The position numbers and the translations under genes were made by a program. DNA of 33,172 nt from a virus: positions 1 to 33,172 of the IMG/VR virus record IMGVR_UViG_3300023235_000078. The stretch is one strand, 5' to 3'. The notes beneath the pieces were generated by a model that saw only the letters and a list, made by a program, of their open reading frames with translations, was not told the origin of the DNA and did no database searches. Shown one piece after another: positions 22,801 through 30,448 of the stretch; the first letter of the stretch is position 1, and every line of letters starts with the position of its first letter.

Positions 22801-25438
22801 GGCTCTCCAGTATGGCTTGCTCGCGTGCCTCTTCGGAGAGGTTCGGATTTGTGGTGCGCGCTGCGGCGTTCACGCCCAGTAGGATGGCGTTGTTGACGAA
22901 GACGCCCTCGGACACGCCGTCGGTTCGCGCAGGTCGGTTGAGCGCGGCGTCGATGTCCGCAACCAGACTGGCCGGGATGCCGGCTTCCTGCAGTCCGCGT
23001 CGTTCGTTGGCGTCGTTGACGGCCGCGCGAAGTCGATCGAGTGCGGCGCCTTCCTTGAATTTCTGCTTGAGCTGCTCGTCCCACTTGGCCCGGAGATCGA
23101 CGTCCGTCTCACCCTTGGTCGAGCCATACCCGCCCGCGGCGGCTTCCGCCTCTGCTTGGGAGGCGTGCGTGCTGATGACCCGACGTCCGACGTTGCGCAC
23201 CACTTGGTTGCCCGTCTCGTCGGCGAGGTTCTCGCCCACGGCCACAACTGCGAACTCGGGCAGCGGCCCGGCATCGTCGGGTCGGTTCTCTCGCGCTTGC
23301 GCGTTGTGCTCGACGGGCTGCACTTCGTACCGCACCGCACCCTGTCCTTCGAAGGCGGAGAAGGGCGCGGTCGTGACTTCCTCGGGGATGTCCGACTTGC
23401 GCGGCTTGAGCGTCGCCTCGTTGTTGGCGTCGTTGACTAGCCCGTTTTCGATCAGCCGGCCCCGGAGTGCTTCGAGCTTTGCTTTACGGCCTTGGCCTTT
23501 GATGCCGAGCTTTTCTGCGACCTTGGTGCCGGACCACTTGCCGCGCTCGATCACGTCGGCCTCGGCGTCGACCATCTCTTCATAGGAGAACGCCGGCTCC
23601 GAAACATCGAAGACGTCCGTGGGCGTGTCACCCTCGAAGGGATCCATCCGCTGGAGCGCCTCGTACATCTGCACGCGCCGGAACGGCGTTGCGTTGTCGG
23701 GGTTCGTCTCGCCGGTGAGATATTCGGACAGGGCCTCGAAGTTTTCGCCTTCGGGATTGACATTCTTCTCTTGAGCGACGCGCTTGATCTTCGCGGCGTC
23801 GACATTCTCAAGGAGCTCGGTGCGAGGCTTGCCGTCGTAGCGGAGCTGATACAGCTCCTCGGTCAGCGTGGCCTCGTCCACACCTGTGATCGAGCCAGAC
23901 GCGGCCATGTTCTCGATGTCGGCGAGCGAAAACGAAGTCTGATCGACGGCGTAGTCGCCACGGCCCGGCTCACGTTCGGCCACGGCCTTGGCGATCGCAG
24001 GGGCGTTGCCCGCTTCGAGCTCTTCGATGGAGTATTTCCGGGAGGTGAGCGCTTCCTTCTGGAGGCGCATCTGCTCGGCCGTGTCTCTCTGGGCCGGCGA
24101 TAGTTTACTGTCCGGCGCTGCGTTGACGGCGTCGTCCACCCGGCGCTGTCGCTCGGCGGCTTCAAACTCCAGTTTGTCCCGGTTGGCGGCCAGTCGCTCT
24201 TCGACCAATTCCACATAGTCGATGTCGCTGTCGCCGTAGACCGGGTCGAACCGCTGACGGCTTGTGTTGTTGTTCCGACTGTCGGGTGCGGGAAGCATGA
24301 GCATCGGCGTAGACAAGCTGCCGTCTTCTTCGGTGCTGACACCCATGGCGCCCAGCGACGCTCGCCGACGTTGCAGCTCGAAAGCCTCGCGCTCTGCGTC
24401 GAGCTTGCCCCACACTTCGTCGAGCTTGCGCTTGCCGAAGGGTGTCTTCGCCACTTGCGCGCCGCCACCGATGGCCGTGCCCAGTGTGCCGCCGAGCACA
24501 AAGGCCTCGACATATTCTGCCGCGGCGGCTTCGTCTGCCGGGCTTATTGGGAGCCCTGCCTGCAGCCGTTCGAGGGCTTGCTGCCCGACCTCGACCACGC
24601 TTTCGGTCGCGCCACCGACGAGGGCCGTGCGGCCGATCTCGGCGGCAGCGCCCTTCTTGTTGATTGTTCGTGTGCCCTGCTCGACCAATCTCTGTATCTG
24701 AGACCGCCCGAAGTTCTGCGCCCCGGGGATCACGCGGATGGCGCGGAGGAATACCTGCTCCAGCGCGGCCTGTCCGACGGCTGCCGCAGCGGCGGCGCCA
24801 GTGTTGATCTCGTTGGGGTCAGTGATGTCTCGTTCGGCGACCTGCCGTTCGACGTTTTGCCCGAAGAAGAGCGGCGCGCCTGCGGCGATACCGCCCGCGA
24901 TACCGCCGACGATACCGCCAACGACGGTGCCCGCGGGGCCTGCCGTCGTCCCTATTGCTGCGCCAATCTTTGCGCCCGCCACGGTGCCGGCGCCGATCCC
25001 GGCAAGCTCGGGAACTGTTTCGCCAAGGGACTGCGGCACTACGTCGAGGAAGTACGTCCCGGCCGCGCCGAGATAGTCGCCCTTGCGCCATTGGTTGAGT
25101 GCGTCCGTCGGGGTGGCCCGGTACTGACTTCGAACCGCTTCCTCCCCCATCTGGTCGGTCAGGGATCCGAGGCCGCTTTCGCTTCTGCCAATGGCTGCTC
25201 CGGCCACTTCGTCCAACCGGCCAACGCGACGCGCGCCAGAGCCGAGGCCGCCGAAGAACGACCCCCGGTCGATGTCGGGGAACAGATCTGGTCGAGCCCG
25301 AACCAGTTCCGGGTCGGGGTTGTCTGGGTTGGCATACGGGAGAATGTCGTTTTCGATCGCCCGCGAGATGTCATCGTCAGACATCTCGTCTGGGAACTCG
25401 ATGGCCCCCACGCCCAAAATGTCAATCATGCGTGGCAA
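16805..25438 (-). CDS. Giant virion polyvalent protein (2,877 aa) with peptidase-, ART- and LPD38-like domains
   Basis: A multi-domain protein likely carried in the virion and ejected with the DNA. Start TTG 25438 is chosen because GGGAG lies seven bases upstream, against 16 for ATG 25429. Order: Gly/Ala-rich hydrophobic segment (about 147-192), perhaps membrane-active; zincin-like peptidase with HEQIH (886-890) and EEAVAE near 950; a conserved HDVFGHG domain near 1260 (function unknown); an SSPLYHAS domain near 1420; a barnase-like (PBECR-type) candidate near 1620-1780; an ADP-ribosyltransferase-like domain with YHST (1809-1812), GAIFVTED and a C-terminal RETP motif near 1942; and an LPD38-like C-terminal region from about 2300. 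Domain calls beyond the ART-like and LPD38-like ones are moderate. A nested ORF lies in the linker near 1065-1125. It overlaps the ADP-ribosylglycohydrolase gene. Confidence 0.88.
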   Translation of the reverse strand: MPRMIDILGVGAIEFPDEMSDDDISRAIENDILPYANPDNPDPELVRARPDLFPDIDRGSFFGGLGSGARRVGRLDEVAGAAIGRSESGLGSLTDQMGEEAVRSQYRATPTDALNQWRKGDYLGAAGTYFLDVVPQSLGETVPELAGIGAGTVAGAKIGAAIGTTAGPAGTVVGGIVGGIAGGIAAGAPLFFGQNVERQVAERDITDPNEINTGAAAAAAVGQAALEQVFLRAIRVIPGAQNFGRSQIQRLVEQGTRTINKKGAAAEIGRTALVGGATESVVEVGQQALERLQAGLPISPADEAAAAEYVEAFVLGGTLGTAIGGGAQVAKTPFGKRKLDEVWGKLDAEREAFELQRRRASLGAMGVSTEEDGSLSTPMLMLPAPDSRNNNTSRQRFDPVYGDSDIDYVELVEERLAANRDKLEFEAAERQRRVDDAVNAAPDSKLSPAQRDTAEQMRLQKEALTSRKYSIEELEAGNAPAIAKAVAEREPGRGDYAVDQTSFSLADIENMAASGSITGVDEATLTEELYQLRYDGKPRTELLENVDAAKIKRVAQEKNVNPEGENFEALSEYLTGETNPDNATPFRRVQMYEALQRMDPFEGDTPTDVFDVSEPAFSYEEMVDAEADVIERGKWSGTKVAEKLGIKGQGRKAKLEALRGRLIENGLVNDANNEATLKPRKSDIPEEVTTAPFSAFEGQGAVRYEVQPVEHNAQARENRPDDAGPLPEFAVVAVGENLADETGNQVVRNVGRRVISTHASQAEAEAAAGGYGSTKGETDVDLRAKWDEQLKQKFKEGAALDRLRAAVNDANERRGLQEAGIPASLVADIDAALNRPARTDGVSEGVFVNNAILLGVNAAARTTNPNLSEEAREQAILESLLAVLSHEQIHALREIGAISETDFAVLARAASTRVRPVGLQAASTKAEGRTYLEDARIAYADQNLSEDALNEEAVAEMFRDWSGDPSLFTGKPANIFRRVLNLIKGLANFFRNQGITDVNEIFENIDSGQAARDATGANATGSGVEAKLSVRDLEDVDPTNPGIRYSVAEARAGAYVGNTEGTNNEQRQQSVQAGTDPEGPAAGEELADTAGRTGETLRGIPEPQGATGPLPELGEVARAYAKRQGIKYKPQGRYVEVDEVFATRVADAFKAMKHNPQDPEVFGAYSDMIRQTSSQYEALIDAGYTFSFMDPDADPYEGNPVNAMRDLHANKRMAIYPTKAGFGMDETLPTPKENPLMWETDYLIPDADGVMTPMLANDVFRAVHDVFGHGLEGAGFRAQGEENAFQAHIKLYTGRAVGAVASETRGQNSWLNYGPYGEQNRTASVYETVFADQKIGLMPEWAYTENLDLGFYLPADIDGMVELTHRSNTDQLTETDPEFFGAAAAGDETARRDAHPDAWVPRTYFGIGEGTEGGYVSEFGDSSPLYHASVPADRLYDWNSDPEKFLEKARKQSPLSNNMVDEAKATTLAEKMIRDAGYMGYWSRAKQGAVAALFEKTNVTPAKLSSRGMTGRAQQEMDRKAERDAGPLRRYSVDVRRPGKKTITRQFMAHSLTEAKEKAFASPLLKRGAAEVTNIRLDDPTFQKDVDAPKFSIRKWARELEPYEFNEATRIVPMSPKAQASSDLPDNVRGMAWLTKEEMLPVILMKGVDIDGAGFGKEHISAKAARFGGLPEMGAILRKMLANSHTRGAPGNYNVERYIPPGKLVPDSRALDYRMSWTDPTTNIEYILGLEKVRKDGLYYASITTFFPKSAEADGRAATEDDIAAYRSQRDRQTPGARFSVSHPNSSEFWDLMGDTDVVSSDGLPKVLYHSTNRDFDDGTFSPESSNYPHGAIFVTEDTEFANGWRSEPYEPKTAHGWDEPQFQRVIPLYVKAKNVWDFRNPEHRKLLIDQERDYLNGTWEDKSLIEPWLQKLDRDLSEGDWIEIERRNRQDAIYANGFSGYAVRETPIARDADPVNYGFYPDRAIFKSPFNKTFDPKDPKFSVASRHPYRPENNTYELLTEKNKTLWNRALTQLKRQLAPGGLLPESAFDLKIERDGEINVIEIEVTDRVARFDRALRKAYGKRWDQLPSKQQDKINELLHGEGNVTGVPDAVRVAIFQMRQQVDKLSGDYVKTLRRQIAALRAEGRDQMANNRAELLEVIANNIGTYVHRSYRVHDDPGWFRKISPEVVQKAMDFLTVQHNGDQTAALRTAELLLKEGTAYDNLEAQISEGKLGAVDRSILMRRKDIAPEIRALLGEYTDPALNYTKTATKMGRVIHNSVFLDRVLKDGLGTFLHDPTQGPPPPGSTVRLAGDTSRIMEPLAGLYTTPEVAQAFEDALGRSDGPAWYNQIVALNAMVKYGKTILSPTTQFRNFYSAYFFTVANGAWSWKHMGAAARATGAHIGQLDNGAKDYYLELVRSGVTHNNPRAGMLMDLLEDMTKPNSEIMSFFERGGAFTDSVKRMNSFAQRMYAAGDDFWKVIGFENELAYIMEAKNQTREQATPEAARRIRDTYPTYSMVGRGVQKLRKFPMAGTFVSFPAEIIRTRANMIRYIARDLKDPRMAGLARKRMVGFAISSAWSFSLANLTASMMGLTDDEEEALRLMGSPWAENSQFFYMGRDEKGQIKKLDMSFADPYNIFSRPFTALTRGQDVDDAVTSAMRDVLSPFFGTDIAFGAVMEIVSNKKQTGGEVYNPADTSIGQTTDAALHLGKALSPGALTWSYRMSDALRGRRSPSGRVYDVKDEAAAFFGFRVSTFDPKVSLYYRTFEFTDRLSNARSLLYGVATDINPVSDSKVKSTFAQANKVRLDAFRDLGKFVRSAESAGLSRGEIRRILDTANVPKQYIARVVNEREAPRWKIGETFLQGAMQRSRLLIDRETSEEIRRRRKLIQEEARGT
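22060..22248 (-). CDS. Candidate nested small gene inside the giant gene (62 aa)
   Basis: ATG 22248 has GGAAGGAAC upstream, with AAGGA seven bases from the start, better than most starts in the window. The product begins MNKDSKASKQAPIPKG and continues with a polar, basic helical stretch; it lacks the Arg/Gly/Pro bias of the other shadow frames. In the giant's own frame this DNA encodes a low-complexity linker (Gly, Glu, Thr, Gln), which would tolerate overprinting. No family recognised. It may still be a chance ORF. Confidence 0.45.
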   Translation of the reverse strand: MNKDSKASKQAPIPKGPPPEKNWLTLQAEQARRSGAYQSLKERQGRSPNSEKWRELMRSGKE

Positions 25439-25441
25439 GGG

Positions 25442-27166
25442 TTAGCTCCCTTTCGGGACGTATCTGTTTCCGTCGATAGCGCCGCCGGGCGCACCCCCTG
25501 CCCCTTGGCCGAGGCGGCTCTGTGTCTCCAGAATAAAGACGTCGGTCAGGGAAGCATAGGGGCTGCTGACGAAAATTTCTCGCAAGTCTTGCCACGCTTC
25601 CGCTGTCTCGGGTTTGCCGTAAGCCGAGACGTAGTCCTGATAGGTTTTGTCCCACGCTTTCGAAGCGTCCGCCAAGATGTTCTTCTTCGCGGAGCCGTCG
25701 ATCGTGGATCGCGCCCATGTTTTGTATTCGCGCTCTTCTGCGGAGCCCTCGGGCAGACCGTTGACCCATTCCAGCGTTCGGACCATGGCCGGAGCTTCGG
25801 ACGCGATGCGCTCTTGCTGGTCCAGTGTCATGGTCTTGAGCAGGATCTCGTCCGCGTGGACGACCTGCGCCACCTCGTTGCCATACTCCGTCTGCGCCGC
25901 GGCGTTGTTCGTCCCGACGACCGAGGCCTTGGCGTTGAACTCCAGAAGCGCGTCGCGGTTTTCGAGTGAAGTGAGCTCGTTGTTGGCCTGCTGGCTGCTG
26001 ATCTCGCCGGCGGCAAGTGCGGCCGAAGTGCTTTGGCGCTGCGCGTCGAGCTGCTGACGTTTTGCCGCAAGCTCCGTGTTGGCGTCCATGAGCGCGTCGC
26101 CGCGTGCTTCGTTGCGGTTGTTCGCCGTGGTGTAGGATTTCAGGCCAGCGATACCGCCATCAGCAATATTGCTCAGCGCATACGGGCTCTGCCCGGCTGC
26201 AGCGGTAAATCCCGCCTCGGCCAGCGCCATCCACGGCGCACGGTCTTCGGCTTCCGCGAGGTTTGCTTCGCGCTCGGCCAGCTTTGCGTCCGCCCCGGAG
26301 TAGGGATCGGTCTCAGCACGCGCATCAGCGAGATTTTTGTCATACAGCGCTTTGTGGCTGTCCACTTCCCGGTAGCCCTGCGGGGTTGGAACGGAGGCTG
26401 GGTCGATCCGCGCCATCGTCGGTGCGGAGGGCATACCGCCGAGCTGGGGCGGGGCCGGATATCCTTCGGGGGTGGGGGCGCGCTCCCGGAATTCTTCGCC
26501 GTAGGGCGCAGCTTCTTCCGTAACACGCTCGTTAAGGAAATCCGTGTAGCTCGGGAAGCGTTCGGCGCGCTCCCGGAATTCTTCGCCGTAGGGCGCAGCT
26601 TCTTCCGTAACACGCTCGTTAAGGAAATCCGTGTAGCTCGGGAAGCGTTCGGCGCCCGGGCCTCTCGCGATATTTCCCGCAAGCGCGCCGGTGAGCGCGC
26701 CAAGATATTCCCCGGCGTATGGCGTTTTGTAGGGCCCATCCTTTAAGAACCGAGACATGAACGCGCGGTCTACGGCGCTGGTATCAACACCTCCACCCCT
26801 GGCGAACTGCGCAATACCCTGCCGCTGCGGGCCAAGGCCCGGCGCAGGCAACGACGGAGCGCCCGCCGAAGCGGGCTGCGGAGCTGCCGAGGGGGCCGCC
26901 ATGGGTCCCGGGGTTCCCGCGGGGCCTTGTGGGGAGGCAGCGAGAGCCGAGATCCCGGCAGTCTGTCGCAGGAGGTCTTCCTGCACGGTGGCGTCGGGCG
27001 GCGCGCCCACATTCATGGCCTGCGCACGCTGCCGCAAGTCCGAGCGGCGCTTGGCTTCGCTGGCCACCAGATACGGAGGAACGCCTCCGGACGGCCGCTG
27101 GAGCTGTTGCGCAATCTGCTGATCGCTCAGGTTCTTGAGGAGGTCCTGCTGCTGAATGAGGTTCAT
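25442..27166 (-). CDS. Virion-associated protein with internal 29-residue duplication (574 aa)
   Basis: I recognise no named family. It lies among late virion genes, three bases before the TTG start of the giant. The N-terminus (MNLIQQQDLLKNLSDQQI) is helical and Gln-rich. Residues 70-130 are Pro/Ala/Gly-rich and disordered. From about 155 to 245 there is an exact tandem duplication of 29 residues containing RFPSYTDFLNERV. The C-terminal 300 residues are mostly helical, with long Ala/Glu/Gln-rich stretches, a common look for ejected internal virion proteins. The ribosome-binding site is weak. Confidence 0.7.
   Translation of the reverse strand: MNLIQQQDLLKNLSDQQIAQQLQRPSGGVPPYLVASEAKRRSDLRQRAQAMNVGAPPDATVQEDLLRQTAGISALAASPQGPAGTPGPMAAPSAAPQPASAGAPSLPAPGLGPQRQGIAQFARGGGVDTSAVDRAFMSRFLKDGPYKTPYAGEYLGALTGALAGNIARGPGAERFPSYTDFLNERVTEEAAPYGEEFRERAERFPSYTDFLNERVTEEAAPYGEEFRERAPTPEGYPAPPQLGGMPSAPTMARIDPASVPTPQGYREVDSHKALYDKNLADARAETDPYSGADAKLAEREANLAEAEDRAPWMALAEAGFTAAAGQSPYALSNIADGGIAGLKSYTTANNRNEARGDALMDANTELAAKRQQLDAQRQSTSAALAAGEISSQQANNELTSLENRDALLEFNAKASVVGTNNAAAQTEYGNEVAQVVHADEILLKTMTLDQQERIASEAPAMVRTLEWVNGLPEGSAEEREYKTWARSTIDGSAKKNILADASKAWDKTYQDYVSAYGKPETAEAWQDLREIFVSSPYASLTDVFILETQSRLGQGAGGAPGGAIDGNRYVPKGS
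26477..26650 (-). repeat. Perfect 87-bp tandem duplication
   Basis: The copies 26477-26563 and 26564-26650 are identical, 87 bp (29 codons) each, and the match continues for a few bases beyond. The frame is kept. No differences between copies means the event is recent, or that it is kept by ongoing recombination, or that it is an assembly artefact. Confidence 0.95.
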
Positions 27167-27184
27167 CGTGTGCCCGCCGAGATG

Positions 27185-28240
27185 CTACGTGATGCTATTG
27201 TATAGCCCAAGCCCGCCGAGGCCCAGCCCCAAAAGTTGACTGGCCATATTTGGGGGAGGCGCGTAAGTCGTGCTCTCCTGCGTCGGGGTGACAGGCACTC
27301 CGCGCAGAATGCCGCTATAGAAATTGAGGCTCTGGCGGGGGTAGTCGCGCTGGTTGAGGAAGTCGCTGTAATCCACGTCGAGCCCAGCCTGTGTCTGGTC
27401 GTCGTAGACCCCACCAACGCCTGCCAGCATCCGTGCCCGATCGGTTTCGAGCTGCTCTCCGGCGAGGCCCTGTTCTCGGAGCCCGCCCGCGGCGGACAGA
27501 ATATTCTGCTGCTGGCCAAGTTGGCGCTGCTGGTTTCCGGCGAATATTTCAGCGTTCATGCCCTGCGTCTGCAGATTGGCATCCCGCTCTTGCCCGAAAA
27601 TGTCCGCGCCAGTCTGGTATGCGCTGGCATACCCCGCGGCGTCGAGTTCGTTGCGCTGCATGTTGAGCTCGCGCTGCGCGATAGCGTCCACCACACCGCG
27701 GCGGCTGTTCGAAAACGCCCCTGCGCTGACGGCGCTGGCGTCCCGGCCGAGTTGATCTTCCCCGAACCGCTGGGTGAGGCGCGCCTGCTGTGTGTCCAGC
27801 ACGTTCGTGATGTACGGGTTCATGAACTGCCCGGCGACGCCGGGGTCCGTGAAAGATGCCTGCTGGTCGAGCGGCCCCTGCTGCTGGAGCCCATAGGCCG
27901 AGGCGTTCGGGTCGACCTGCTGCGCGAATGCTTGCTCGGCAGTATTGAACGACTGTGGCGTCCCGCTCTGCGCGATGTTCGTCATCTGGTCGTAACCCTG
28001 CTGGGTCGTGTCCCCGATGCCGGCGATCCGCTGGCCCTCATAGGCCTGATAGTCGCGGCCGGTCTCGACCTGCGTCTTGTCCAACAGATCGACGAAGTAG
28101 GGCTCCGCATATTCCGGGAGCCCACTTTGGTTGACCGTAGACGTCTGTGGCTGCGGGGGCGGCGCGGATCCGCCGCCTTTGCCGAAGCGCATTCCGCGCA
28201 GCCCGATAGGGTCTTGGTTGAAGGGGCTACTGATCGCCAT
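27185..28240 (-). CDS. Gln-rich coiled virion protein (351 aa)
   Basis: ATG 28240 is preferred: AAGGA lies eight bases upstream, and the start overlaps the GNAT-like gene by 14 bases. After a GGGSAPPPQP linker it has the pattern of a phage structural family with long helices: YAEPYFVDLLDKT, an FMNPYITNVLDTQQAR segment, then AGAFSNSRRGVVDAIAQREL. Similar proteins are found in virions of marine podoviruses near the tail and ejection proteins, but the function is unknown. The C-terminus is short, hydrophobic and Gly/Leu-rich (LLGLGLGGLGLY), possibly a membrane contact. Confidence 0.75.
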   Translation of the reverse strand: MAISSPFNQDPIGLRGMRFGKGGGSAPPPQPQTSTVNQSGLPEYAEPYFVDLLDKTQVETGRDYQAYEGQRIAGIGDTTQQGYDQMTNIAQSGTPQSFNTAEQAFAQQVDPNASAYGLQQQGPLDQQASFTDPGVAGQFMNPYITNVLDTQQARLTQRFGEDQLGRDASAVSAGAFSNSRRGVVDAIAQRELNMQRNELDAAGYASAYQTGADIFGQERDANLQTQGMNAEIFAGNQQRQLGQQQNILSAAGGLREQGLAGEQLETDRARMLAGVGGVYDDQTQAGLDVDYSDFLNQRDYPRQSLNFYSGILRGVPVTPTQESTTYAPPPNMASQLLGLGLGGLGLYNSIT

Positions 28241-28688
28241 CGGCTTCATCCTTGTCGAACATTTTCTGACACACGACATACGGCGCATCCCAGCCAAACT
28301 TTGCGAGGTATCGCTGCCACCCGGGGCGGCCTGTGAATTCTACCCCGGCGCAGGAGTTGAGCTTGGCGAAGCGTTCGAGGTTTTCAAGAAACTCGCCGCT
28401 CCACTGGTCCACGTCTTCGCCGCCGACAAACATCCCCGCCAGCATTTTGCAATGCGGATACTGCTCCACTCGCGTGGTTGCCGCCCCGATGGGCTCTTCT
28501 TTGTCGTTGAACATCATCCAGAGCTGGCATTCGCCCTTGATGATGTGATCGAGCACGCTCTCCTCGCTCTCTCGTCCGGAGGACTGCGCGATCGCCGGGC
28601 TCAAAAAGGCCATGGCGTCGTGGATCACCGCGCTGAATGCGCCGAAGGGTACGAGGGATACTTTTGTCGGAGCTGGGGTCTGTGTCAT
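28227..28688 (-). CDS. GNAT-like acetyltransferase-fold protein (153 aa)
   Basis: Resembles a phage family with a GNAT fold: an N-terminal helix, LWMMFNDKEEPIGAATTRV (strand-turn-strand), a VEQYPHCK segment, GMFVGGEDVDQW and a C-terminal GVEFTGRPGWQRYLAKFGW helix-strand. The classic acetyl-CoA Q/R-x-x-G-x-G/A loop is not clear, so catalysis is unproven. Such proteins are commonly encoded between structural genes of podo- and siphophages, where they may be virion or assembly factors. Overlaps both neighbours (ATGA upstream, 14 bases downstream). Confidence 0.7.
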   Translation of the reverse strand: MTQTPAPTKVSLVPFGAFSAVIHDAMAFLSPAIAQSSGRESEESVLDHIIKGECQLWMMFNDKEEPIGAATTRVEQYPHCKMLAGMFVGGEDVDQWSGEFLENLERFAKLNSCAGVEFTGRPGWQRYLAKFGWDAPYVVCQKMFDKDEADGDQ

Positions 28689-30121
28689 GCCATCGCTGCT
28701 TGCAGAGTTTCCGTGGGGTTGAGCGGAGCAGGCTGCGCCCTCCGCCCAGTCTTCTGCACTCTAACATCATCGACGAGGCTGTCCATCCGGTTGACGCCGG
28801 CGTCCGTGTCGCCGTCACCCATCGCAGAGACGACATCGGCTGGGACCACGTACTCCCCCGTCGACATCGCCGCGGGCTGCTGCCCGTCGATCATCGCGGG
28901 GATGTCGTCCGACATGCCGGTTCCCGGGCCTTCGATCTTGCGCCCGTCGAGCGCGGCAAGGCCGCCCTGCTGGCGTGTGCCCTCAGAGCTTCGCTTGGAG
29001 ACGTGCTGTCGCAGCTCCATAAAGGCTTCTTCCCCATACAGGGAGACGTAGCGCTGCACCGCGACTTCGGGCTCCGGATGGGAGCCCAAGATCGCCGCAA
29101 TGGCTTCTTTGACCACGGGGTTGTCTGCGTTGGCCGTGACCTGCCCCCCGTTGGCGTACTGCTGCGTCTGCATCGCTTCCCGGAGGCGCTGCCCGCTGAT
29201 ATTCCGCATGTTGGGGCCTTCGGCCGGGCGAACTCCGCCACCCTCGGCGTACTGCTTCTGCGTGAAGTTGCCGAAGTAGGTGTACTCCGGGTCGACGCCG
29301 GGGCGGTAATCCTCCCCGGGTTGGCCTTTGTACTCGGGCGCCACCATGTTGTTGCTGCGCGAGATGTTCCGTTTACCGCCCTGCCCCACACCGTAGTCGC
29401 CGTAGGAATAGGCGTCTGTCCCAGTCAACGTCTGTCCGCCTCCGCCCAACAGCCCGATGCCCGCAGCGGCGGTGCCGATTGGATCCCCGGTGAAGGTGTC
29501 CTTGAGCACGCCGCCGACCCCGACATTCGGGTCCGCAATACGGTCCCCGATCGCGAGGAACTTCTCGCCCATGGTGCGGTCCGCGTGCACTTGGTTCCAC
29601 GCCTGCCCTCCCACGGAGGGGCCACCATACCCCATGGGGGCGCTTATGTTGGTCGGGGCCGCGCCAGACAGCATCGCGCCGTCGGCCAAGGTTTGTGCTG
29701 CGGCTTGCTCCGCGGCTGTCGCGCCGGCGGCTTGCGTTGCGGCTTGCGATCCTGCCGCGCCCGCGGCATCGCCCGCACCGCCGGCGGCCTGAAACATGGA
29801 TCCGAGCCCGAAGCTGAGTGCGCCAGACAGCGCAGCGGTCTTGAAGTCGTCGCCCTGCAACATGGAGCCGCCGAAGGTGCCCAGCCCCGCGCCCAGCGCA
29901 GCGGAGATGCCAATAGACGGCCCGAGATAGCCTGCGGCCAAGCCGGCCAATAGTGGCAGGAAGGCTTCTGGCTGACCTGTTTCGGGATTGATTGTGAGAC
30001 CCCCCGGGGAGTTCTCATGGAGCATCTGCACTTCAATCGGATTGACGTGCATGAGCATCGTGTCGCCGAAGCGACCCTTCGATGCGAGCTCTTGTGCTGC
30101 TGCCCGGTCGGTCTCTGACAT
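28685..30121 (-). CDS. Virion protein with glycine-rich membrane-like segments (478 aa)
   Basis: ATG 30121 has AGGAG nine bases upstream. Residues about 55-95 are Gly/Ala/Leu-rich and hydrophobic (AFLPLLAGLAAGYLG), followed by an Ala/Gly/Gln-rich stretch (110-145). The C-terminal part carries MSDDIPAMIDG, STGEYVVPADVVSAMG and DAGVNRMDSL, a motif set common in structural proteins of marine phages. The best reading is an internal or ejected virion protein that inserts in the host membrane; no enzymatic motif is seen. The stop overlaps the GNAT-like start in ATGA. Confidence 0.72.
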   Translation of the reverse strand: MSETDRAAAQELASKGRFGDTMLMHVNPIEVQMLHENSPGGLTINPETGQPEAFLPLLAGLAAGYLGPSIGISAALGAGLGTFGGSMLQGDDFKTAALSGALSFGLGSMFQAAGGAGDAAGAAGSQAATQAAGATAAEQAAAQTLADGAMLSGAAPTNISAPMGYGGPSVGGQAWNQVHADRTMGEKFLAIGDRIADPNVGVGGVLKDTFTGDPIGTAAAGIGLLGGGGQTLTGTDAYSYGDYGVGQGGKRNISRSNNMVAPEYKGQPGEDYRPGVDPEYTYFGNFTQKQYAEGGGVRPAEGPNMRNISGQRLREAMQTQQYANGGQVTANADNPVVKEAIAAILGSHPEPEVAVQRYVSLYGEEAFMELRQHVSKRSSEGTRQQGGLAALDGRKIEGPGTGMSDDIPAMIDGQQPAAMSTGEYVVPADVVSAMGDGDTDAGVNRMDSLVDDVRVQKTGRRAQPAPLNPTETLQAAMA

Positions 30122-30133
30122 GAGGATCTTCTC

Positions 30134-30448
30134 CTAAGACGTGGTCACTGTAACAGAGCCCACCGCTGTCGTAGCTTTGAACGTGCCGGCGAACGTGTCT
30201 CCTGTCCGAACAATCTTTAACACGCCTCCGTCGGAAAAAACAGCGCCAACTCGTAGCCCCGCGCCATTCTCGGGCGTGTCTGAAAGAGAGATTTCTGCAA
30301 ATCGGGCCGCCTGCTTTGACCCCAAAACGTCGATTGCTTCTTCCAGTGCGGCCACCAGCTGATTGATGTACCGCAAATCGAGCTCGGCCAGCGGGCGCGG
30401 GAGCCGCGGCGGGGCTACTTCGTTACGTGCACGCCGTTGAGTGGTCAT
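30134..30448 (-). CDS. Small late protein of unknown function (104 aa)
   Basis: ATG 30448 overlaps the stop of the tail protein gene (ATGA), so it is preferred over an in-frame ATG at 30496 that lies within that gene. It begins MTTQRRARNEVAPPRLP, with a helix LRYINQLVAALEEAIDVLG (about 28-46) and a beta-rich C-terminus ending VGSVTVTTS. Size and position suggest a minor structural or assembly protein; no family recognised. Confidence 0.65.
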   Translation of the reverse strand: MTTQRRARNEVAPPRLPRPLAELDLRYINQLVAALEEAIDVLGSKQAARFAEISLSDTPENGAGLRVGAVFSDGGVLKIVRTGDTFAGTFKATTAVGSVTVTTS

